The notes beneath the pieces were generated by a model. The model was not told the origin of the DNA. It did not search any database and saw nothing but the letters and a program-made list of their open reading frames with translations. This document shows positions 7,858 through 16,370 of a stretch of DNA of 48,294 bases, in pieces; positions within the stretch are counted from its first letter, which is position 1, and the number at the start of each line of letters is the position of its first letter. Source of the stretch: a bacterium (GTDB taxonomy: Bacteria; Bacillota; Clostridia; Christensenellales; Aristaeellaceae); assembly GCA_029009515.1 (NCBI GenBank), contig JAQXJZ010000104.1:1-48294 (forward strand), given 5' to 3'. A program made the position numbers and the translations under genes.

Positions 7858-8307
7858 ATGAAACAGACGGTGGTCATCCTCACGGCGCTGATGATGGCAA
7901 TGCTGATGGTTTCCGGGTTCATCGTGGCAGGCAGCACGCAGCAGAGCCAGCTGCTGGCCAGGAGGGAGGAGGAGCTGCGCCTTGCGCAAACCGCCATCAC
8001 CGAGCTGGAAACCGAAGGCGCGAAGTGGAAGCGCGAAGCCGAGCGCAGCGCCAAACTGTGCGCGGAGCTCACCGAGCAGCGCGATGCGCTGAGCATTCAG
8101 CTGGGCGATGCGGTGCTTTCTTCGCAGGAGGCCAACGAAGCCGTGGAACAGCAGGTGCTGACCGTGCAGCAGCAGGCCAAAGATCTTCTGCAGCTGGAGG
8201 AGGATTACACCCAGCTCTATCTGGACTATCAGGCTTTGAAAAAAGAATCCCCCAAACCCACGCTTCCGCCTGTGGTAAAACCCTCGCAGAGAAAACCCGC
8301 GCAGTAA
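7858..8307 (+). CDS. Membrane-anchored coiled-coil protein, function unknown
   Basis: A 149-residue protein with one hydrophobic segment at residues 4-24 (signal anchor or uncleaved signal peptide) and then a long Glu/Gln/Leu-rich helix (about 30-125) with heptad spacing, ending in a Pro-rich, basic tail. The layout suggests a single-pass protein with a rod-like outer part, such as cell-envelope or division proteins; no specific family is recognised. ATG 7858 follows GGAGG by 8 bases. It is followed at 8357 by a LysM protein, so a cell-wall role is plausible but unproven. Confidence 0.75.
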   Translation: MKQTVVILTALMMAMLMVSGFIVAGSTQQSQLLARREEELRLAQTAITELETEGAKWKREAERSAKLCAELTEQRDALSIQLGDAVLSSQEANEAVEQQVLTVQQQAKDLLQLEEDYTQLYLDYQALKKESPKPTLPPVVKPSQRKPAQ

Positions 8308-8356
8308 CCCCCAACCCTTTTTGCACATAGGATGAGTGCGGAAAGGAGTGATCCGC

Positions 8357-8842
8357 ATGATGAACGATATCCCCGCCCAGCCCGATGAAGGCATCCTGCC
8401 CACGCCCGCGCTGCCCTCGGAGGACGACCAGCCCGCGCAGCCGGACGAGGGCCCCGTGCAGCTGCCCACACCGTCGCTGCCCAGCCGCCCCATCACCATC
8501 CGCCCCAGCTGCCCGAGCGGCTATACCCCCGGCGTGGTGCGCAACGGCCAGAGCTTCACCGACCTGCTGATTGAAAACAACGTGTCCTACTACGCCCTGC
8601 GCGCAGCCAATCCCACGCTGCCCACCACAAGGCTCGCCCCCGGCACGCGCTACTGCATCCCGCCCAGCGGCAGCCGCAGGCTCTGCCCCAATGGCGCCAG
8701 CGGCAGCTACGTGATGGGCCGGTACGAGGACCTGAACACGCTCAGCGAGCTGTTCGGCTACGCCCCCGGCCTGTTTCTCACCACCAACCCGCAGCTTGCC
8801 CCCAGCGATTTCACAGCAGGCCGAGTAATCTGCGTACCCTAA
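8357..8842 (+). CDS. LysM-domain protein with Pro-rich N-terminal repeats
   Basis: A 161-residue protein. The first 50 residues contain a duplicated Pro-rich unit (two copies of PAQPDEG, each followed by LPTPxLPS). Two LysM-like modules follow: YTPGVVRNGQSFTDLLIENNVSYYALRAANP and a shorter YVMGRYEDLNTLSELF with NPQLAPSDF. LysM binds N-acetylglucosamine in peptidoglycan or chitin. There is no signal peptide, so it may act inside the cell or the forespore, as spore-coat and cortex LysM proteins do, or leave by another route. Four cysteines surround the modules. ATG 8357 is preferred to the GTG at 8336 because AAAGGAG precedes it by 8 bases. Confidence 0.8.
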   Translation: MMNDIPAQPDEGILPTPALPSEDDQPAQPDEGPVQLPTPSLPSRPITIRPSCPSGYTPGVVRNGQSFTDLLIENNVSYYALRAANPTLPTTRLAPGTRYCIPPSGSRRLCPNGASGSYVMGRYEDLNTLSELFGYAPGLFLTTNPQLAPSDFTAGRVICVP

Positions 8843-8844
8843 AC

Positions 8845-8881
8845 AAAAAAGGAAGACTGCCCAAAGCAGCCTTCCTTTTTT
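8845..8881. terminator. Bidirectional terminator between the LysM gene and trpS
   Basis: Arms GGAAGACTGC and GCAGCCTTCC (one mismatch on the plus strand, a wobble pair on the minus strand) with a 5-base loop, an A run on the left and a T run on the right. It can end the LysM transcript and the leftward trpS operon. Confidence 0.85.
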
Positions 8882-8900
8882 ATATATAGTTTGCTCCCCT

Positions 8901-8977
8901 GAGGCCGCAAAGCGGCCTCAATTACGGGATTCTTAAGGGCGAAGCCCTTAAGCGGGATCCAAGGGCAGCGCCCTTGG
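8901..8977. repeat. Three-hairpin intergenic repeat, copy 1
   Basis: Three perfect hairpins in a row: GAGGCCGC-AAA-GCGGCCTC (8901-8919), CTTAAGGGC-GAA-GCCCTTAAG (8932-8952) and CCAAGGGC-AGC-GCCCTTGG (8959-8977), joined by CGGGATT and CGGGAT. The same modules recur at 32116-32193 and 44198-44276, always just after a gene end. Confidence 0.85.
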
Positions 8978-8989
8978 CCTCGTCCCTCG

Positions 8990-10012
8990 TTACCTCCTGC
9001 CGCGCTCGGCGAAGCCCACCTTGCGCTGCACCTTGCGCAGCATCTTGGTGGCCATGCGGTTGGCGATTTCGGCGTTTTCGTCCAGGATGCCCTGCACGTA
9101 GCCCTTGTCGGCCATGAGGCGCTTGTGCTCGGACTGCAGGGGCTCGAGGGTGGCGATGACGCAGTCGGTCACGCGCTCCTTGAGCTTGCCGTAGCCCTGG
9201 CCCTGCAGCTCGGCAGCAGCCTGCTCGGGGGTCTGGTCGGTGAGGGCGGCGATGATGGAGAGCAGGTTGCTCACGCCGGGCTTGTTTTCGGGGTCGAAGC
9301 GGATCTCGGCATCGCTGTCGGTGACGGCGCGCTTGATCTTGCGGCGGATGACGTCCGGCGGATCGAGCAGGGCGATGTAGGTGTCCTCAGGATCGGACTT
9401 GCTCATCTTGCGGGTGGGCTCCTGCAGGCTCATCACGCGCGCGCCGACCTTGCCAAAGCGGCCTTCGGGCACGGTGAACACGTCGCCGTAAATGCCGTTG
9501 AAGCGCTGGGCGATATCGCGGGCCAGCTCCAGGTGCTGCTTCTGGTCAGCGCCGATGGGCACCACGGAGGTGTTGAAGAGCAGGATGTCGGCAGCCATCA
9601 GCACGGGGTAGGTGAACAGACCGGCGTTGATGTTGTCGGCATGCTTGGCGGACTTGTCCTTGAACTGGGTCATGCGGTTGAGCTCGCCCATGTAGGTGAA
9701 GCAGTTGAGAATCCACATCAGTTCGGCATGGCCGCTCACGTGGCTCTGGCAGTAGAGCACGTTCTTCTTGGGGTCGAGGCCGCTGGCGATGTAGATGCCG
9801 GCCAGCTCCAGGCAGCGCTTGCGCAGCGCGGCAGGATCCTGACGGACGGTGATGGCGTGCATGTCCACCACGCAGTACAGGCACTGGTACTCATCCTCGG
9901 GGAAGCGGTTGAAGTTGCGCAGCGCGCCGATGTAGTTGCCCAGGGTCAGCGTGCCGGACGGCTGAATGCCGGAGTAGACAATCTTTTTGGGCTGGATGAT
10001 AGGGGTTTCCAT
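8990..10012 (-). CDS. trpS: Tryptophanyl-tRNA synthetase
   Basis: A 340-residue class I synthetase that charges tRNA(Trp). The HIGH-equivalent TLTLGNYIG (21-29) and KMSKS (202-206) are both intact, as are SGIQPSG at the nucleotide site and GADQKQH. Length is typical for the bacterial enzyme. It is the last gene of a leftward operon after recJ and two small EamA genes, only 27 bases behind the preceding gene, so there is no room for the T-box leader that often controls trpS in Firmicutes. ATG 10012 has GGAGG in front of it. The C-terminal RKVGFAERGRR tail is basic. Confidence 0.96.
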   Translation of the reverse strand: METPIIQPKKIVYSGIQPSGTLTLGNYIGALRNFNRFPEDEYQCLYCVVDMHAITVRQDPAALRKRCLELAGIYIASGLDPKKNVLYCQSHVSGHAELMWILNCFTYMGELNRMTQFKDKSAKHADNINAGLFTYPVLMAADILLFNTSVVPIGADQKQHLELARDIAQRFNGIYGDVFTVPEGRFGKVGARVMSLQEPTRKMSKSDPEDTYIALLDPPDVIRRKIKRAVTDSDAEIRFDPENKPGVSNLLSIIAALTDQTPEQAAAELQGQGYGKLKERVTDCVIATLEPLQSEHKRLMADKGYVQGILDENAEIANRMATKMLRKVQRKVGFAERGRR

Positions 10013-10039
10013 AAAACATGCCTCCTTGAAGGATGATGA

Positions 10040-10378
10040 TTACAGCGTTAGGGTCAGCACAATGCCAACGACGATGACAATGTTGCCAATCAGGCGGCGC
10101 AGGGTGATCTTTTCCTTGAGAAAGAAAAAGCTGAGCGCCATGACGTAAATGTAGCCGGATGCTTCCAGCACGCTTGCGATGGTGAGATCCAGCGTGCGCA
10201 GCGCAATGACATTGAGCAGCATGCAGCCGAAGAACAGGCCGTAGGCCAGGATCACCGGCGCGTTCAGGTAGGCGCGGACGCCGGTGTATTTGGGGTTGTC
10301 CGCCGCCTTTTTGAGGATCAGCTGGCTCAGCGCGGACAAAAAAGGTGTGATGAGGTAAATGAGAACGCCGCTATTCAT
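10040..10378 (-). CDS. Half-size EamA/DMT-type transporter, second of a pair
   Basis: A 112-residue protein of four hydrophobic helices. KAADNPKYTG and LEASGYIYVMALSFFFLKEKITLRRLIGNIVIVVGIVL are typical of one EamA repeat, as in ArnF and small multidrug resistance proteins. It must pair to make a full transporter, and the gene upstream (10371-10733) encodes a similar half; the two overlap by 8 bases. Such pairs include ArnE/ArnF, which flip undecaprenyl-phosphate-linked aminoarabinose. The nearby GT2 and GT-C-like genes make a lipid-linked sugar flippase an attractive guess; drug or metabolite export is the alternative. Confidence 0.82.
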   Translation of the reverse strand: MNSGVLIYLITPFLSALSQLILKKAADNPKYTGVRAYLNAPVILAYGLFFGCMLLNVIALRTLDLTIASVLEASGYIYVMALSFFFLKEKITLRRLIGNIVIVVGIVLTLTL

Positions 10379-10733
10379 GATCCGTCACCACGAGCAAAAC
10401 TCCGATGAGCACCACCGCGATGCCCAGCGCCTTTCCCCAGGTGATGGTTTCGCCAAAGAGCAGAATGCCCAGAAGCGCCGTCCACAGCGTGCAGATGCCC
10501 TTGTTGCTGTAGGCAAAGCTGAGCGGCATGCGCTTCAAAACCTGCTGCCACAAAACCGAGTACACCAGCAGCGTGAAGGCCTCCAGCCCCAGAAACACCA
10601 GCGTGAGCCACCAGTTGTTCTGCGCCATCTGAATGCCTGCATACTTGGCAAATACGCTTACAATGGCGTATATCAACAGCGTTCCGTGAAGCAAAAGAAA
10701 ACCCTTCAGGCCGCCGTTTGCTTTGTTTTCCAA
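10371..10733 (-). CDS. Half-size EamA/DMT-type transporter, first of a pair
   Basis: A 120-residue protein with four predicted helices. The last pair has the EamA signature (GKALGIAVVLIGVLLVV after LLGILLFGETITW). It begins 4 bases after the recJ stop and overlaps the second half-transporter by 8 bases, so the pair is made together and probably works as a heterodimer in the membrane. The substrate is not shown by the sequence. See the partner entry at 10040-10378 for the flippase hypothesis. Confidence 0.82.
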   Translation of the reverse strand: MENKANGGLKGFLLLHGTLLIYAIVSVFAKYAGIQMAQNNWWLTLVFLGLEAFTLLVYSVLWQQVLKRMPLSFAYSNKGICTLWTALLGILLFGETITWGKALGIAVVLIGVLLVVTDHE

Positions 10734-10737
10734 AGGA

Positions 10738-13092
10738 TCAGTCCTTTCCGTTGGCCAGCCTGCGCAGCGCGCCCAGAACAGGGCTGTCGCTGAGAGCGCA
10801 CTTGGCGGCGGTCAGCAGCGTGTAGCGCAAAGGCGTTTCCGTCAGTTCAATCAGCCCCAGCTGGCGGAAGGCGTGCAGCCCGGCGCGCACCTGCGCAGGC
10901 GTGAGGCCGGTGGTTTCAGCCAGCTGCGCAAGGCTGCGGTACACGCCCGTGCGCAGCGCCTTGTACAGCGTGCGGTAGGCGGGATCGCCTGCGTCAATGG
11001 CGGCAGCCAGATCGCGCATCTCCTGCGAAACGGGCAGGATGTGGATCTTTGCGTCCGGCAGGCGGTACAGCCATTTTTCGGCCTCCTGCGCGCATATCTC
11101 GCCATCCAGCAGCCATACATGCCGCCAGCGTCCGGCGTTCAGGGCGATCAGCGGCTCGGTGAGCAGGGTGGCAAAGCCGCGCGGGTCCGACGGCGCGTGG
11201 GGGCATACGTCCATGTCGCCCATGGGCAGGATCCTGCGGGCAGAGGCTGCCGTGCGGGAGATGAACAGGTGCCCGCGCTGGCGCGAAGCAGCTGCTTTTT
11301 CCACGTCCGTCCAATGACATGCCTGTATCATTTCTGCATCAGGCTCGGTTTTTCCTGCCGGATGCGCAAAAGCATCCAGCAGACCGTCCAAAAGCGCTTC
11401 CTGCGCCTTGGAGGGAGCGGGATCATTGCGGGCGGCGCGGTCAGCCTGCAGGGCTTTGACCTCCAGCTGCAGGCTGGTGACGCCGCGGAAGGTGTTGCGG
11501 CCAAGGCTGAATACGGCGCTCACGCGGTTGGTCATGGAGGCAGCCATGCTGCCCAGCCCAAAGGCGATGCCGCCCAGCATGCGCTCATCCTGCCTGAGGG
11601 TGAGCTTGAGATGCGCGCCATCCGTGCCCACCGCGCGGAATTCCTCGGGATACAGCCCTTCGGCCAGAAACAGCGGAGCGGGGTTCTGGCAGCCGAAGGG
11701 GGCCAGCAGATCCAGCTGGGAGAGCAGATTTTCGGTGCAGTCGTGCAGCGTGACCTGCGCGTCGTACTCCTGCACGGGGATGAAGCAGCTCTCGTCTGCC
11801 TTGGAAACGGCGTACTGCAGCCTTGCGCAGAACGCGTCGTAGTTGTCGGAAGAGAGCGTCACACCGGCGGCCTGCTCATGTCCGCCGTAGCGGAGCAAAA
11901 GATCATCGCAGGTCTGCAGGCATTTGTGGATGTTCACGCCGGGAATGCTGCGCAGGCTGCCGTGCAGCACGCCGTCGTGCTCGCTCAAAACGCAGGTGGG
12001 GCAGTAGTACTGGGTGCACAGCCGCCCGGCTGCCAGACCGATCACACCCACATGCCAGTCTGTGCCTTTCACAATCAGGGCGCGGTTTTTGATGAAATTG
12101 TGGCTGAGGGACGCCTCCTGCGCCTGCTTGACCAGATTGGATTCCGCCGTTTTGCGCTCGGTGTTGAGCATGTCCAGCTCATCTGCCAGCCGGTCGGCCT
12201 CGGCGGGATCATCCGTCATCATCAGCCGCACGCCCTTGCCTGCATCGTCCAATCGGCCAGCGGCGTTCAGCCTCGGCCCGAGGCGGTAACCCAGCGTGTC
12301 GGAGTCGATAGGGTTGGGCTCGCCGCTCACCTGAAGCAGCGCTCGCATGCCCTGGCGTTTGCGGGAAGCGATGGTCTTGAGGCCGAGGGATACGATCACG
12401 CGGTTTTCATCCGTAAGCGGCACAATGTCCGCCACGGTGGCCAGCGCGGCGAGATCCAGATATTCCACGCAGTTTGGCAGCCCAAGCAGCGCCGTGGCCA
12501 GCTTGAAGGCCACGCCGGTGCCGCACAGACGGCGGAAGGGATAATCGCCCAGAAGCGGATTCATCACCGCATCGGCCGGGCTGGCTTCCAGACCCAGGCC
12601 GTGGTGATCGGTCACAACCACCTTCATGCCAAGGCTCTGCGCGAGGCGCACTTCCTCGTGGTTGGTGATGCCAAGGTCGACCGTCACCAGCACGCGGTAG
12701 GTTTTGGCAAGCTCGCGCACGGCATCGCAGTTGAGGCCGTAGCCCTCGGCGCGCAGAGGCGTGTGCGGCTGTGCGTCAACGCCAAAGCGGCGCAGCGCCA
12801 GCGTGAGCAGCGAGCATGCGCAGATGCCGTCCACGTCGTAGTCGCCGTAGACGACGGTGGGCAATTGCTCATCGCGCGCCTGGGTGAGGATGTCCACCGC
12901 TTCCTTCATGCCGTGCATGAGCATGGGATCGTGCAGCTGGTCAAGCGACGGATGCAAAAAGGCGTCCGCCTGCGCAGCGGTGGTCACGCCGCGGGCGTAC
13001 AAAAGCCGCGCCGTCACCCCATGGTAGGGGTGCAGCGCGGCAAGATCCGCCTCGGTGAGCGGATGGTTATCTCTTGGAATGAATCGAAGCAA
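10738..13092 (-). CDS. recJ: Single-stranded-DNA exonuclease RecJ
   Basis: A 784-residue DHH-family 5'-3' exonuclease used in recombination repair and mismatch repair. DYDVDG (84-89) and DHH (162-164) supply the metal ligands; the DHHA1 domain shows WHVGVIG and GGHEQAAG. Beyond the core, about 250 C-terminal residues form an extra region ending in a winged-helix-like segment (YRSLAQLAETTGLTPAQVRAGLHAF), as in many long Firmicutes RecJ proteins. The frame is open far upstream, but the TTG at 13092 is preferred: GGAGG lies 7 bases before it and it falls 16 bases after the upstream stop. It is in one operon with the flavoprotein, EamA pair and trpS. Confidence 0.93.
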   Translation of the reverse strand: MLRFIPRDNHPLTEADLAALHPYHGVTARLLYARGVTTAAQADAFLHPSLDQLHDPMLMHGMKEAVDILTQARDEQLPTVVYGDYDVDGICACSLLTLALRRFGVDAQPHTPLRAEGYGLNCDAVRELAKTYRVLVTVDLGITNHEEVRLAQSLGMKVVVTDHHGLGLEASPADAVMNPLLGDYPFRRLCGTGVAFKLATALLGLPNCVEYLDLAALATVADIVPLTDENRVIVSLGLKTIASRKRQGMRALLQVSGEPNPIDSDTLGYRLGPRLNAAGRLDDAGKGVRLMMTDDPAEADRLADELDMLNTERKTAESNLVKQAQEASLSHNFIKNRALIVKGTDWHVGVIGLAAGRLCTQYYCPTCVLSEHDGVLHGSLRSIPGVNIHKCLQTCDDLLLRYGGHEQAAGVTLSSDNYDAFCARLQYAVSKADESCFIPVQEYDAQVTLHDCTENLLSQLDLLAPFGCQNPAPLFLAEGLYPEEFRAVGTDGAHLKLTLRQDERMLGGIAFGLGSMAASMTNRVSAVFSLGRNTFRGVTSLQLEVKALQADRAARNDPAPSKAQEALLDGLLDAFAHPAGKTEPDAEMIQACHWTDVEKAAASRQRGHLFISRTAASARRILPMGDMDVCPHAPSDPRGFATLLTEPLIALNAGRWRHVWLLDGEICAQEAEKWLYRLPDAKIHILPVSQEMRDLAAAIDAGDPAYRTLYKALRTGVYRSLAQLAETTGLTPAQVRAGLHAFRQLGLIELTETPLRYTLLTAAKCALSDSPVLGALRRLANGKD

Positions 13093-13108
13093 GGAAAGGC
13101 CTCCAGCG

Positions 13109-14665
13109 TCAGTTTTTCTTTTCCTCGTGATATTCCTGCTCGGTGTTGACGTTCCAGATGTTGGTCTTGTCCGAAACGCCGTTTTCGATGTTCTTGACCG
13201 CCTCAAACGCCGTGGCCATGGAGTGGTCCATGTTGTTGTAGCGGTGCTGGCCGTTGCGGCCCACGCAGTAGAGGTTGTCGAAGGTGTTGAGGTAATCGAC
13301 CACCTTGCCGATGTCGTCGTAGGTGTCGAAGTAGGCAGGATAGGCCTTCTTCACCTTTTCGCGGTGGCTCATGAGCACCTCGGAGGGATCGTTGATCACG
13401 CCCATGGTGCACAGCTCCTGAGAGGCAAAACGGATGGCCTCGTCATCGGTGAGGTTCCAGAAGTCGTCGCCCTCGTCGCAGAAGTATTCCAGACCCACCC
13501 AGACGGTGTGTTCGGGATCCTGCACCATGTAGGGAGACCAGTTGTTGAAAATCTGCATGCGGCCCAGCTTCACGCTCTTGTCATGCACGTAAATCCAGCA
13601 GTCCGGCACGATGTTGCCAAGGGTCTTGTGCTGGGTTTCGTTTTTGAGGTTGAGGCGGTTGACCAGCAGGCCCACGGTCACGTAATCGCGGTAGGGCAGG
13701 CCCTTGGCCACCTTGGCCACGTCGGCGGGCACGTCGTTCATGCCGCCCACCAGATCCTTCACCGGCATGGAGGAGAAGAAGATGTCGGCTTCCATGTCGC
13801 GCTCGCCGTTTTCATCGCGCACGCGCACGGAGCACACCTTGCCATTTTCGGTCTTCACGCCGATGGCCTCGGTGTTCATCAGAATCTTGCCGCCCAGCTT
13901 TTCGATCTCTTCGGCAACGGTTTCCCACAGCTGGCCGGGGCCGAACTTGGGGTAGATGAACTCCTCGATCAGCGAGGTCTGCACGTTCTTCTGGCGCTGC
14001 TCCTTGGACATGAACACCTTGGAGAACATGTCCTTGAGGATGCTGAAAATGCTCAGCTCCTTGGTGCGCTGCTTGCCCCAGCTGGCGTCAATCTCGCTGG
14101 GATGGCGGCCCCAGAGGTTTTCGGTATAGCCCTCAAAGAACATGCTGTAGAGCTTCTTGCCGAAGGAGTTGATGTAGTAGTTCTCCAGATTGTCGTTGGG
14201 CTTCTTGAAAAGCGTGGCCTTGAGGAAGCTGAAGCCCACCGCCATCGTGGTGCCGAAGCCCATGGTCTTGAGGGTATCCAGCTTGAGGCTGATGGGATAA
14301 TCGAAGAACTTGTTGTCCCAGTAGATGCGGCTGACGCGGTTGCGGGTGAGCATCACGCGGTCTTCCTTCTCGGGGTCGGGGCCGTCCTTGGCCAGAGGCA
14401 CGCTACGGCCCAGCACCTTGTCGTCATAGGCGGGCGCGCCCTGAAGGGGCATCATGTCCGCCCACCACTTGGTTACGCGCTGATCCTTGCTGAAAAAACG
14501 GTGGCCGCCCAGGTCCATGCGGTTGCCCTGATAGCGCACGGTTTTGGAAATGCCGCCCACCTGCTTGTCGCCTTCCAGAAGGGTGACTTCGTAGCCGCGC
14601 TTGGCCAGCTCATAGCCAGCGGTCAGACCGGCCGGGCCGGCGCCGATGATCAAAACTTTCTTCAT
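13109..14665 (-). CDS. FAD-dependent oxidoreductase, amine-oxidase/UDP-galactopyranose-mutase fold
   Basis: A 518-residue flavoprotein. The N-terminal [21 protein letters not shown] with [10 protein letters not shown] is the FAD-binding Rossmann motif, followed by the [11 protein letters not shown] segment typical of the protoporphyrinogen-oxidase/UGM-like family. Near the C-terminus, [20 protein letters not shown] closes the FAD site. Family members in cell-surface loci isomerise or oxidise UDP-sugars or polyprenyl-linked sugars; true Glf enzymes are shorter (about 370-390 residues), so UDP-galactopyranose mutase activity is not assured. It heads the leftward operon and lies divergent from the GT-C-like genes, which supports a role in surface glycan synthesis. 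ATG follows AGGAG. Confidence 0.82.
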   Translation of the reverse strand: MKKVLIIGAGPAGLTAGYELAKRGYEVTLLEGDKQVGGISKTVRYQGNRMDLGGHRFFSKDQRVTKWWADMMPLQGAPAYDDKVLGRSVPLAKDGPDPEKEDRVMLTRNRVSRIYWDNKFFDYPISLKLDTLKTMGFGTTMAVGFSFLKATLFKKPNDNLENYYINSFGKKLYSMFFEGYTENLWGRHPSEIDASWGKQRTKELSIFSILKDMFSKVFMSKEQRQKNVQTSLIEEFIYPKFGPGQLWETVAEEIEKLGGKILMNTEAIGVKTENGKVCSVRVRDENGERDMEADIFFSSMPVKDLVGGMNDVPADVAKVAKGLPYRDYVTVGLLVNRLNLKNETQHKTLGNIVPDCWIYVHDKSVKLGRMQIFNNWSPYMVQDPEHTVWVGLEYFCDEGDDFWNLTDDEAIRFASQELCTMGVINDPSEVLMSHREKVKKAYPAYFDTYDDIGKVVDYLNTFDNLYCVGRNGQHRYNNMDHSMATAFEAVKNIENGVSDKTNIWNVNTEQEYHEEKKN

Positions 14666-14728
14666 GATTGATAACTCCTGTTCGGGCGTTTGAAAAAACT
14701 TTGCAATGCGCAGAAACGCTCATCCAAC

Positions 14729-14757
14729 AGTATACGACTTTTTTTGAATATTGGCAA
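14729..14757 (-). promoter_or_regulatory. Promoter of the flavoprotein-recJ-eamA-trpS operon
   Basis: Minus strand TTGCCA (14757-14752), 17-base spacer, TATACT (14734-14729), about 65 bases before the ATG at 14665. Confidence 0.72.
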
Positions 14758-14802
14758 GGTGGTAACGCGGCGGAACCATCTGTCACATTTCCACGCGCGG
14801 TG

Positions 14803-14831
14803 TGGCTTTTTATCAGTATCTATGCTATAAT
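14803..14831 (+). promoter_or_regulatory. Extended -10 promoter of the GT-C/Lux operon
   Basis: TATAAT (14826-14831) is preceded by TGC, an extended -10 element. The -35 region (TGGCTT, 14803-14808) is weak, as expected for that promoter class. It would serve the genes from 14880 onward. Confidence 0.6.
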
Positions 14832-14879
14832 ATAGAATTGGTAACCTGTCTTGATGAGTACGAAAGGAGGGTGCGGGCA

Positions 14880-16370
14880 TTGAAGCGGATCAACCTTGCA
14901 AAAATGCAGAAGATCTTTACGGCGCTTTGCGTGCTGGCGCTGATTGCAAGCACACTTCCGCTGTATGCAATTGCCTTCCACAACCATCCCTACTACGACG
15001 ATTACGGCTTTTCCGCCGCTGTGCACAAGGCATGGCAGGAAACCGGCAGCGCAAAGGCGCTTGCACAGACGGCGTTTGCCAGTGCGCGCAACACCCGCAT
15101 GACGTGGCAGGGCACCTATACCGGCACCATTCTGAGCAACTTCCAGCCCGGCGTGTTTTCCGAAAGCCTGTACTGGGTGGGCACGTTTATCCTGCTCACG
15201 GCGCTGATCGTGTGTTTTGCGTTCTTCTTTGAAACGCTGTTTCAGAAATTCGGCTTGGAAAAGTGGGCGAGGGTGAGCCTCGGCGCGCTTTGCATCACGC
15301 TGATGATCCAGTTCATGCCGGACGTGGGCGAGGCGTTTTACTGGTTCAACGGCGGCATTGGCAATGTGTTCATCTATTCGCTTCTGGCGCTGGCTGCGGC
15401 GCTTGTGATGAAGCTGCTTGCCGCAAAGGGCAGGGCCATCGGTCTGATGATCGCGCTGCTTGTGCTGGCGGTGCTTTTGGGCGGCGGCAGCTATGGCGGA
15501 GGCCTGTTCGGCCTGTGCCTGTGCGCGGTGCTGCTCATCTGGCTGTTTGCAAAGAAGCATGAAAAGCGCTGGCATGTGAGCGCGCTGGTGCTGGTGTTCC
15601 TAGCCTGTTTCGTGTACAGCATGGCCGCGCCCGGAAACGCCGTGCGCGCCAGCGTGATCAAGTACGAGTCCTCGGCGGTCAAGACCGTCATCCAGGCCAT
15701 GTACTACGGCATGGCGCAGCTGGGCAGCTATATCACGCTGCCCATTATCGCCGTGACGCTGGTGATGATCCCGGCGCTGTTTGAGGCCGCAAAGAAGAGC
15801 CCGTGGCAGTTTTCTCATCCGTGGCTGGCCGCTGCGCTGGGCGTGTGCCTGTACTGCACGCAGTTTGCGCCGCCGCTGTATTCCATCGCCTCCATTGGCG
15901 CGGGACGCATTGTGAACACGTACTATCTCAGCTTTATCGTGCTGTGGTTTGTGTTTGTGTATTATCTGCTGGGCTTCATCGCGCGGCAGGAAATCAGCCT
16001 TCCGCAGATGGACGCCCGCCGCTTCGGCGCACTGGTGCTGGTTTCGCTGTGCGTTTTGGGCACGGGCTGCCTGGCTTTCAAGCGCCCGGGCGAGGTGCTC
16101 TATGGCGCGCAGAACATGTCCGGCCCCAGCGCTGCGCTGTCCCTCCTGACGGGCGAAGCGGCGCTGTATGATGATGAGATGACGCAGCGCGAAATCCTGC
16201 TCAATGATGAAACGCAGCCGGTGGTGACGCTCAAACCCCTCACCGCCGTGCCTGCCGTGTTCATGGATGATCTCATCCAGATAGACGCCGTGTACGATGT
16301 GCGCCCGTCGCTGTGCCTGTACTATGGCAAGCAGGCCATCCTCATCGAAGGGGAGGTGGATGTACCGTGA
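14880..16370 (+). CDS. Multi-pass membrane protein, GT-C-like (DUF6056-type), copy 1
   Basis: A 496-residue protein with about ten to twelve hydrophobic helices. The first helix is followed by a short outer loop with an acidic pair in HPYYDDYGFS (D40, D41), and a second loop contains TWQGTYTG. This is the arrangement of GT-C glycosyltransferases, which use a polyprenyl-phosphate sugar and catalytic acidic residues in the first outer loop; I place it with the DUF6056 group, whose activity is not known to me. The C-terminal 90 residues form a soluble outer segment. Start TTG 14880 is chosen because AAGGAGGG lies 10 bases upstream. The next gene is a clear paralogue and overlaps it by 4 bases. 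Confidence 0.75.
   Translation: MKRINLAKMQKIFTALCVLALIASTLPLYAIAFHNHPYYDDYGFSAAVHKAWQETGSAKALAQTAFASARNTRMTWQGTYTGTILSNFQPGVFSESLYWVGTFILLTALIVCFAFFFETLFQKFGLEKWARVSLGALCITLMIQFMPDVGEAFYWFNGGIGNVFIYSLLALAAALVMKLLAAKGRAIGLMIALLVLAVLLGGGSYGGGLFGLCLCAVLLIWLFAKKHEKRWHVSALVLVFLACFVYSMAAPGNAVRASVIKYESSAVKTVIQAMYYGMAQLGSYITLPIIAVTLVMIPALFEAAKKSPWQFSHPWLAAALGVCLYCTQFAPPLYSIASIGAGRIVNTYYLSFIVLWFVFVYYLLGFIARQEISLPQMDARRFGALVLVSLCVLGTGCLAFKRPGEVLYGAQNMSGPSAALSLLTGEAALYDDEMTQREILLNDETQPVVTLKPLTAVPAVFMDDLIQIDAVYDVRPSLCLYYGKQAILIEGEVDVP

Noticed and set aside
10013-10039. T-box leader in front of trpS
   Set aside because: Only 27 bases separate trpS from the preceding gene, far too short.
13109-14665. Firm call of UDP-galactopyranose mutase (glf)
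   Set aside because: The protein is about 130 residues longer than typical Glf, and Glf-specific residues cannot be confirmed by eye, so only the fold is claimed.
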